A stretch of 64,000 bases of DNA from Perkinsus olseni (Eukaryota > Perkinsozoa > Perkinsida), in NCBI GenBank assembly GCA_013115125.1, contig JABANN010000009.1:1-64000 (forward strand). Direction: 5' to 3'. The notes below the pieces were generated by a model. The model saw only the letters and a list, made by a program, of their open reading frames with translations. It made no database searches and had not been told where the DNA came from. The position numbers and the translations under genes are program-made. Positions 56,315-64,000 of the stretch are shown here, piece after piece (the stretch's first letter is position 1; every line of letters begins with the position of its first letter).

Positions 56315-57487
56315 CTAGGAGGCCAAAGTACCATTGATGAGAGCGTAACCTCCAAAGCAGACTCTGAGTGCATATCGGAGGTACAAAGAAAGAAGAAAAG
56401 AGGGGCTACCCTCCCATGGCCGAGATAGCTTTGAGCTAGGGAAGAAAGTAAATTTTATATACGTTGCCAGGTTGGAAGCATCACCACCGCAATGTAACAT
56501 GGCTATAAAGATATTAGATAGAGGTGTCAGTATCTGAGAGTATACGAACTGAGCTTCGATGGAGGAACGGCCACCAGAGAGCAGTCCTCACTTACCAAGA
56601 GCTGTACGAAGATCAGTGCTCCAATGAAGGCACACGTGTAGGCCTTCCCGATGACGACCGCCGTAGTTCTCTTGCCGCTACGAGCATCACAGTCAATGTC
56701 GGCAAGATCGGCTAGCATTTGGTTGGTCACAGCTGACGCTACATAAAATACGCAGGGGCCTAAAGAAAAATATACGGGAGGATGTGCTGATCAGCTGCTC
56801 CTGGTTCAAGGCTCCGCAAGATGATTGTACCGCCTGATTCTGATTTTTACCGATTCTGGGTGACGGGATGCGATTTAGATGGCATGCGAATAAAACCAAA
56901 GTGATCATTCCCGCTGGGTTAAAAGGAAGATCCCATGAAGCCTTCCTTGAGAAGGCGAAGGGCTCAAAGTTATACAGAATATTCAGGCCAAGAGCCACAG
57001 CCAAAAACAGGGGGTAGAGGACCCAGTCACCAGTGATTATTAATATGATGAGGATAGGTATTAAGTTAGATACCAATATCACTCCCCACAGACCGACGAG
57101 CTCAGATTCAGTGGCCTGGTTGCCATAGTAGTTGATCGATTTAGTGGGGTTGTACTTGTCAACGTCGGTATCGGCCATGTCATTAATGCCAAACATCAGG
57201 ATGTTGACCGGAAAGGTGAAGTAGAGGAGGCCGAGCCAAAACCTCCACGTCGCCAGATGGTCCAATCGACCGCCGAGAGGGAAGAGATAATACGGAACGA
57301 TGCGGAACCATATAATGGGCCGTGATACCTTCAGGTAGAAGTTGACACGGGAGAGGTCCAAAATAGGAAGAGGAGTATTGACAGAAATACGCTGTAATCG
57401 GTATTGAAGCCCATTGAACGGGAGCTCACTTCTATAAAGAAACGGTAATCTAACGCTGCTGACACAAACGGTTGCGCCGCACCTCAT
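56315..57487 (-). CDS. UbiA-type prenyltransferase, paralogue 4
   Basis: Three exons as in paralogues 1 and 3. Exon 1 contains ILDLSRVNFYLKVSRPIIWF and FGINDMADTDVDKYNPTKS. Exon 2 contains GPCVFYVASAVTNQMLADLA and DIDCDARSGKRTTAVVIGK. Exon 3 begins ILTPLSNIFIAMLHCGGDAS and stops at 56315. All motif aspartates are present. Unlike its relatives it has Ile where they start with Met (NTPLPILDLSR), so translation must begin upstream. I propose the ATG at 57487 (MRCGATVCVSSVRLPFLYRS), which adds a 36-residue extension not seen in the others. Alternatively a first exon is missing or the copy has lost its start. Reverse-strand neighbours and near-identical exon 2 show a recent duplication. Confidence 0.78.
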
Positions 57488-58096
57488 GTGAAACAATTTA
57501 GACGAAGTTGTATGAATGTTGGTGCTGCAGTGAATTTGACTTCGATGAGATTCCAGGCCTGGGGGTGGCCCAGTGAACTGCTCTCGAAGCGCAGGACAGA
57601 TCCTGGAATGCTCAGTAAGCATCTTCTGGAGAAGAATCACTGGTTCCGATGAGAGCTCTCCTCGCTAGGCCTAGGGACGATTCGCTAGCCAAATAATCCC
57701 TTATTCTCTTCGTCAGGCCTAGCGACACTCGTGTAGCTCAACTGACCCCTAACTGATCTCGTTCTCAGAGCCTCGTTGGAAGATCCGTTTTTGGCAACTC
57801 GTCCATGTCGGACGTATTCCCACGCCAATGGGGCATAGGCTATGGCTGTAGGCTACAGGCACGTTCTCCTGCTGCTCCTGCGGCTAGGCCTCCACCGACC
57901 TCCCGTGGTTCACAGGTACTGGTCGGGCCCCTTTTTCGGAGTACCCATGGCCGTGAGCTCGACCAACGAGCTGTGGACACTCGCTATCCTTCAAACGTTT
58001 CAACCAAGGGCCAGGCGTTACAGCAAGATGGGTAAAGGAGTTTACGGATGCTACATCAGCACGATACTACATGGATCGCTGCAGAAGAGCACAAGT
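57488..58096. other. Intergenic region
   Basis: Upstream flank of UbiA-like paralogue 4, up to the tRNA-Leu. A tandem-like CGCTAGGCCTAG/CAGGCCTAGCG motif occurs around 57661-57722. No supported gene. Confidence 0.4.
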
Positions 58097-58175
58097 GACA
58101 GCTGTGGGGTTCGAACCCACGCCCTTTCGGACTGGCGCCTTAAGCCAGCGCCTTAGACCACTCGGCCAAACTGTC
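58097..58175 (-). tRNA. tRNA-Leu (anticodon AAG), second identical copy
   Basis: All 79 nt are identical to 10506-10584 and fold into the same class II cloverleaf with anticodon loop TTAAGGC. Flanks differ immediately outside the gene. No TTTT run is visible in the first 25 nt after its 3' end (GTGCTCTTCTGC...), so termination is less obvious than for the other copy. Confidence 0.92.
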
Positions 58176-58806
58176 GATGATGCAATGCTTAAAACTGCAC
58201 CTTCCATCTCCCGCAAGACCTGTTACCTGCAGAATGAGTATGCGAGATGCAGACAAGTAAGACAGGAGAGCGACGACACGCATGCACAGTCCCACTGTAC
58301 ATGCGTGCTGACAACTTGAACGTGCGAAACGAAAGTGACTGTCGATGAAGTCGAAAGAGCTCTGGCTGATTCGCCTGGCCTCGCAGCGGTAGTTACATTC
58401 GCTTCCGCCACAACCCGGCGAGGTGCTCGTGCTACTATCCTAGACCAACACAACCACCAGAAGGGTCTTACGGGTAGCGGAGTGCCGACGCCTCTCGAAC
58501 GTACAGGCAGGTAGTTCCTAGCCCGAATGCATCAGAAATGGAAGTCGGTTCGTGAATTCTTGAGTAGCGTAACGCACGGCTTCGATCCTCTTTCATTCAC
58601 GGAGTTGGAGAAGACATTCTCTAGCGAGAGGCGTCCGAGAACTTCGAACGAAGAACACCACCATAGCCAGCGAATGTAGAACTAGACCCACGTTCTCTCG
58701 CATCAAGTAGTCAATAGACACTCGAAATTTGACGAGAAAATCCTGAAAGAAATTTGAAAGAACACAACATCGCCCTGTGACAAGAAACAAGTAACATCAA
58801 CAGTTT
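58176..58806. other. Intergenic region between tRNA-Leu and SIL1-like gene
   Basis: No coding sequence supported. It should hold the 3' untranslated region of the SIL1-like gene. Confidence 0.4.
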
Positions 58807-60790
58807 CTAAAGCTCCTCTCTGTCGGCCTGTCCTCCTTCCTCCTGCGCATCGAAATGGGAGCACCATTCTTCCTCAGCTCCGAGGCTCGCCACGCACCAC
58901 TTTCTCCACTTCTGCCGGAGTTCAGGCAAACCTGCTAAATCCACTTATCGCATTACTACCGCGCTAGCCTACCTGTCCGCAATTCCACCATCGGGGGTTC
59001 CTCACTAAGGCCAGCCGCGGCCTCCAAAAACTCGATAACTCGCGAGGATTCGTCGAGAGAGTAACCCGACTGGTCAGACATCAGTCCCTGCGCCAAGTCC
59101 CGTACCGCCAAAATCTGACGAAGAGCGGTCTATCGATATCACTGTACTCATCCTGGCCGTTCCTTTCTTGTGCATGCGTGCATTAGTTGATAGTATCAAC
59201 TTGATACCCCTCCAGAAAATAAACTTGAACAACTCTATTCATTCTTCCTCATGATACGTTGCTCGATCAGCGACAGGCTTCGATAGCATACCTGGTCCTC
59301 GCCCAACCACTGAATGATGGTAGTGTTGTCATGAGAATGACTATCCTGTTGCTGCTGCACAACTGTGCTCAACAACGTCGCCACCTTCGACCCGACCGCC
59401 GGTCCATATTCACCTAGGAGCCAAGACGTTCAAAAGCCGCCAAGGAGGGCTGCATAATGGGTTGAAGCACGACACGAAGGGAGATCCGGAGACGATAGAA
59501 GGCGACATTACTGAATGCCTTTTAGGACTCCATGTCGAGTAGATAGATGGAAAAGGAGTATTAACCGAGGATTATAAGAGCTACGCCAAATGTGTGCTCC
59601 GTCGACAAGGTCCAATAGAACCGAGTGCGTCATCAACAGCAGTACTCCGCGTAGCTGACTCGCATAACGCAAACAATTTTACCCTACGTGGCTAGGTGAT
59701 AATGACCAACTATCGCGTCTATGAGACGTCAACAACAGCCAATCGAACCGTCCGTTCACCGGCTCTGTCACACTAGCTGCGCGCCATTTCGTCCACTCAA
59801 TCTACTCATTTACGTTCTAGTGCTACATTATTTACAACAAGATAGAGTGAGCCCTGGAACTTACCAAAATGGTCCAACAACTCCTTGAAGCGGCCTCCCT
59901 CCCCAGCAGTCTCTTGAAGAGCCAAGTTGTTCCGGAGCAGCGCCGAGAGACAAAACGCAGCTTTGCTCGCCAAGGAAGTCTCGCCACTTCGAACGGAATC
60001 ATACAGCGTGTCAAACCTATCAGGAAATAGTCAGCATCAGCTCCGCAGAGCCGAAAAGCCTACATCACGTCGAGTGCCCGGGGGAACTCCTCCAGTAGAG
60101 TTGCCTGCACCACTTCGTTGTTGCTCATGGCCGTTCCCAACACCCAGCCAGCCGCCGTCCGCTCCTGCAGAGTCACACTCCCAGCGCGATGATGGTTTCA
60201 CGCTGGTCACCTCGGTAGTAGCATTCCTTTCATCACCGTTAAAGAGATGAAACAGGGGCCTCAGCCCACCCATGGTGTTGAGGTTGACAGCGTTATCGAC
60301 TTGCGAGACGAAGTCCACCAGTTGCTCCAGCCATTCCACACGCTGCCCGACCGTTTGATTCACCGGACGTTCAACCTGAGCGAAGCGCGATGAACTGAAG
60401 GCCATCAGTACCGCACGCTCACCAAAACTTGAGTGACGATAGTCTGCATAACAGTAGCAGGGTCGGTCATGAAGTCACGAATGAAGTCCTCGCCGAAAAC
60501 GTCCGCTATTGTCTTGCCCGACTTCCTGTACTCTTCCGCGAGCTGAAATTTCAACTGTCACCAAGAGCCCGCTTTCGAAAAGATACCTCTTTCATCCGAG
60601 CTGGGTCGGAGTACCGGATCGAGGCATGCAGGAGATCTTCGAGACCTTCAGAGTCCTTGCCCTGCTGCAAAGGGACGCCGGGCTCCTCTTCCTCGTCTCC
60701 TTCGACGGGAACGAGCTGGAGCCCTCCGGTCTCCGCTTCGCCGAGTGACAACAGGGAGACCAATAAGAGTAGTATACAGTGAGTTCGCAT
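58807..60790 (-). CDS. SIL1-like ER nucleotide-exchange factor (Fes1/HspBP1 family)
   Basis: Armadillo-like protein that releases ADP from the ER Hsp70 (BiP). The ATG at 60790 opens a signal peptide (MRTHCILLLLVSLLSLGEA), followed by an acidic stretch and LEDLLHASIRYSDPARMKE, the family N-terminal motif. Spliced exons give LAEEYRKSGKTIADVFGEDF, RVEWLEQLVDFVSQVDNAVN, LNTMGGLRPLFHLFNGDE, AAGWVLGTAMSNNEVVQATL, LASKAAFCLSALLRNNLALQ, then RDLAQGLMSDQSGYSLDESS and LPELRQKWRKWCVASLGAEE. This repeated helical pattern with lost-exon-free framing is diagnostic of Fes1/SIL1. The C-terminus is ADREEL, resembling an HDEL/KDEL retention signal. Introns are about 46-47 nt except one of about 0.7 kb (roughly 59140-59855), which may hide another exon. 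The secretory signal plus REEL end favour SIL1 over cytosolic Fes1. Confidence 0.82.
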
Positions 60791-61185
60791 GAGGGGTAAC
60801 TGCTAGGCAACCGAGGTCAACACAGAATAAAAGATTCCCCAACGCAAGTCTACAGAGACTGCGATGAATTGGAGCGACAGTCGGTGGTCTCAGTAGTGAG
60901 AGACGTGGCGATTGTAGCGTGTACAGCATGATGCATAACTTATGCAGCATAAGGAGAGGAGGAGAGGCCAATCACTCGCCGTTCTTGAGGATTCCCAGCG
61001 CCACACCAGCAGTGACGCGGCGCTCCGGGCGATAGCACAGCAGTCGAAGCAGGACCGTCTTCAGCGGGGGCTTCAGACACGCTCGACTTTTCCACGATCG
61101 CGCGCTGCTCTTGTATATAAACCTAGCAGGCATGCGGTTCGAAAGAAGGTTATGACGACTTGCCCGTTGCCATCTTCGTCCTCGG
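60791..61185. other. Intergenic region
   Basis: Between the SIL1-like start and the 3' end of the kinase-like gene. The kinase frame may continue into it: an alternative spliced frame reads GHRHDLVFVAPLIPASIVGQ and runs to a stop near 61073. No independent gene is seen. Confidence 0.35.
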
Positions 61186-62089
61186 TCACCGAAATGGTAG
61201 CGTTACACAGAGCTCGAGCTTCCTGGCCAACGATGCTAGCGGGGATGAGTGGTGCGACGAAGACGAGGTCGTGCCTGTGACCAGTCTGGCAAAGTACGGG
61301 AGGACTTTACTCACACACAGAACGCTGCCGCAAGAAAACATATCGGCCTTCAGCCAGTCGACTTTCGAGCTCTTCTGCAACACCTCGGGAGCTGCATAGC
61401 CGATCGTTCCGCATCGCTCCTGTGCTGACCGAACGTCGGTGAGCTTTAGCGCGTATCCAAGGTCGCAGAAGGTCAAAGACGGAAGAGGTCCGAGTGCTTT
61501 TAGGAGAAGATTCTCCGGTTTGATATCCCGGTGAGCGATCTCCAAGGCGTGGATTGTTTCCACTGCCTTCAACAGCGAAACCAGCAAGGACCCGATCGTC
61601 CTTTCATGAAGACCCTGATTGTGATGTGACATAAAAGCATGCAGATCGCCATGGACCATCAGCTTGGTGACCAGGAAGAGACGACGGTCGAGTCGCCATA
61701 CTCCTCTGTACTCGACCACAGACTCAGGCAAGGCTTTTGCGAGTAAGGCGTGGATCTCCATTTCGCGGCGTAGTCGTTCAAGGTCGTCCTCTCTTGACGA
61801 AAAATGCAAGGCCTGGCGGTCCTCGAGCACCTGCACAGTGGCTTCTGGCAGGAGGACTCTCCTCGGTTTACCTTTTGCATTTGGTTCCTGTTGGCAACGA
61901 GGATAGCACCACAGGAGACGAAGAGCCTCGCAAGCTCGATCGCACTGGGTGCCGAGTTACAGCGCAGAACCCACTCCCCAAGCTGGATTCGATCAGGAGC
62001 AGGGAAGGTAAGGTCTAAGGGGACGGAGAAAGCATTCGGTCGGCCATGAATCGCCTCCTGCTGGATCGAGCACGCTAGCAAGCCGCTAG
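61186..62089 (-). CDS. Protein kinase-like protein, C-lobe apparently short
   Basis: Eukaryotic-type kinase fold. An upstream exon reads RIQLGEWVLRCNSAPSAIEL and LFVSCGAILVANRNQMQK. A 45-nt intron joins it to VLEDRQALHFSS, where K-V-L-E could be the beta-3 lysine segment. Then come LRREMEIHALLAKALPESVV, YRGVWRLDRRLFLVTKLMVH, the catalytic loop AHRDIKPENLLLKALG, FCDLGYALKL (DLG in place of DFG) and CGTIGYAAPEVLQKSS, followed by KADMFSCGSVL. The glycine-rich loop is atypical. After ADMFSCGSVL an intron donor (TGTGTGAGT) appears and the following sequence does not look like a normal C-lobe, so the kinase domain may be truncated or its later exons misread. No ATG is found in the first exon, so at least one exon lies upstream. 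Substrate unknown. Confidence 0.6.
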
Positions 62090-64000
62090 CTGTATTCCGA
62101 TAATGGTCGGTTGTCAGGGGCTTTTCATGCAAGTTATCCGCAGACAAAAAGCTGGTATGAATTAATAATAGTTTAATCCTAGTGATGGTTATCACAGGTT
62201 AGAACCACTTCAATCGTTTTCTGGTCACCAGCAGATGAAAGACCAACCGCAACAGGAAAGAATTTTCTCTTTTTTCCATACTCAGAACTTCTGAGTAAGA
62301 ATTGTGTCCAATGTCCCCCTTCCGAGTCAGACGGGCTGCTCGAAAATTACGTGAAATTAATGACCCGTGAACGGCCTTCGGACATACATCGGAGCACACA
62401 TGACGATGATGATAATTATGTTCATCTAAGGATTATATTCACGCTCTCTTGGCTTCCGGGTGGTTACACTCAGTAGCCACAGAACCCATCAAAACTCCGC
62501 CGAAAGCAGCAAGAAGGGCAACGGCCACCTTGTGTTGGTATAGAGATGACCGTCTGCACTGTCTCACGATCATCTCCGACCACCAGGAAAAAATCGCCGT
62601 TCTCGCGGAGAAGTCTGAGGCAGCAGCATGTGTACGGCAGTAGTCGTTGGCTCTATACAAAGGGGGACGACAGGGCGACGGAGCGATCGGAAAAGTTTGG
62701 TGATTTCGACCGAATAGAATTTTTCACGGGAGGAGCTCGGCGAAAAAAGAGATAACACCAGCAAGAAAAGCTCTACAGCCATAATTACACAGCGCATTGA
62801 GGGATCCAAGTTTTTTGAGAAAAGCGGACGGAAAGGTATTCATGCCCATCGAAGGCTGACCTCAAGGAAAGTACAGTCTGTCTGTTGTACAGCAGTCCTT
62901 TCAAGGTGGCACTCCTCATGGTGATGACCGATCCAAAGCAGTCAGGCCTCTCTGAGTCATCAATCATGGGAGCGGCTCTGAAATGCTGTCGAGGCAGCAG
63001 TTTCCTGAGCATCCCCTCCTGCACGAGTACTTCAACCACCGGTCTCGAGAAAAGAATCTCGCCTCTGGCTATTCGACAAGCTCTGAAACCCAATGCCCCC
63101 TGAAGAACTCATTCGTTGTTCGATCGAACAACGGTCAAGCCAGTCAATATAGATGTGTTCCTCGATGTTAACGTAGATAGAGCCTCAGGCTGGAAGTCCA
63201 GCTACAATAACACTGATGAAGCCATCAGCTAGGGCTAGGGTTCCATAGTTGTGAACCGCCAAGACTGCAGGGCTGGACTAACTGTAGAGGACTCAGGAAG
63301 GTTGCAGCCAGGTTCCCCACCATGTTAACGATCAGGAAGCTCAAGCGGTAAATGCTTAGGGGAATCGAGAGATCCTATCTATCGTCACACTGATAAAGTC
63401 AGCAACTAGCGTCAGGCCAAGCTTAGGTTTCATAGTTGTGCGCTTGCACGTGCACTACCTCATGGCGGTAGGTGTAGTTATGGGACATAACATAACTATT
63501 AGGCCCACAGTGAACTAGATAGAGCAGATAGAAAGTAGAGTAGTTGAGAGAGTAGATTGACAATACAAAGCTAGTATGGGCACAGCTAGATTGTGTTATG
63601 TGGACAGTGCACACAACTGCACTGGTCAACGGCTACTTCAACCCAAGGGCCCGACTCGAACCCAAGACCGGCTGGTGATGGTAAAAGACTCAGAGATTGT
63701 TGTGGTTGTTATTATTGTTGTTGTTAAGATTGTTAAGCAATGGTCATCAGTAAATTGAAAGACAATCGCTCTCCATCGGTTACGAAGTCAACGTGATAAC
63801 CAACACTACGGCTCATCCTTCTATAATGTACAAGCTACGATGACTGTGTGATGAGGGATGGGCAGGGAAAGGCTCAGAGTCAACAATGAGGGCAGCATGA
63901 CGAAAATGAGGACAACAGAATTCACTGCGACTGCTGATCTTGGCTTGACTCCCCTTGCGAATCTTTCTCAGGATGTCTGTTCTCGAACGGGTGGACCTGG
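62090..64000. other. Right-end region without supported genes
   Basis: Minus-strand frames occur at 62440-63100. One starts with an ATG at 62797 and a hydrophobic MRCVIMAVELFLLVLSLFS, like a signal peptide, but no consistent splice model or family emerges. At 63200-63440 two diverged copies of CACTGATRAAG...CATAGTTGTG stand about 195 nt apart. A GTT/ATT-rich simple tract lies at 63698-63735. The rest is featureless to me. Confidence 0.4.

Noticed and set aside
55750-56430. Plus-strand frames of 160-170 residues
   Set aside because: They overlap each other and a minus-strand frame, lack recognisable content and splice logic, and adjoin the 3' end of UbiA paralogue 4.
62785-63093. Minus-strand frame of 102 residues
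   Set aside because: It has no ATG start, no clear splice partner and no family resemblance; kept only as part of the unassigned right-end region.

Overview
This is nuclear DNA of a flagellated protist. The genes are intron-rich, use the standard stop codons and carry both very short (about 36-61 nt) and long introns. The window holds a whole axonemal outer-arm dynein heavy chain, a tubulin tyrosine ligase-like enzyme, polymerase III tRNA genes and classic eukaryotic housekeeping genes. My best guess is an alveolate of the Perkinsus type. That is an inference from gene content and intron style; no spliced-leader or rRNA sequence is present to prove it.

Layout: 1-119 is the edge of an unknown minus-strand gene. 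660-2279 is V-ATPase subunit B. 2721-5511 (minus) is a secreted papain-type cysteine protease with a cysteine-rich tail. About 6294-12082 is a tubulin tyrosine ligase-like gene with a tRNA-Leu nested antisense in one intron. 12104-13363 is an intronless phosphoglycerate kinase. 13843-14673 (minus) is a DUF488-family protein. 15681-16094 (minus) is a RING-H2 protein. 16307-16922 (minus) is an unknown gene, followed by a tRNA-Arg at 17030. 17285-19353 (minus) is an exonuclease-like protein with many short introns. About 19411-20063 is an unknown plus-strand gene, and 20329-21332 (minus) is a membrane protein with a TIR-like motif. The dynein gene fills 21926-46022. From 46389 to 57487 there are four paralogous UbiA-type prenyltransferase genes (three minus, one plus) in duplicated intergenic DNA. 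A second identical tRNA-Leu lies at 58097. 58807-60790 (minus) encodes a SIL1-like ER nucleotide-exchange factor and 61186-62089 (minus) a kinase-like protein. The rest, to 64000, shows no gene I can support.

Two gene groups are functionally coherent. The dynein heavy chain and the tubulin-modifying enzyme belong to the flagellum; the cysteine protease, SIL1 and a small secreted protein belong to the secretory pathway. The UbiA cluster is a young local gene-family expansion.

The most interesting signal is in the introns. Dynein introns repeatedly share short sequence modules (GTATCTTAGGTYGA; GTAGCATAAAAT; GTGGCGCGCGAGAA). One module recurs in an intron of a different gene on the other strand. 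One 49-nt intron is flanked by a perfect 9-bp direct repeat that, once spliced, restores an uninterrupted conserved dynein motif. Introns also sit at the same codon and phase in the Walker A loops of AAA1 and AAA3, and two introns contain tandem copies of the preceding exon end with its 5' splice site. Together these look like introner-like, insertion-driven intron gain.
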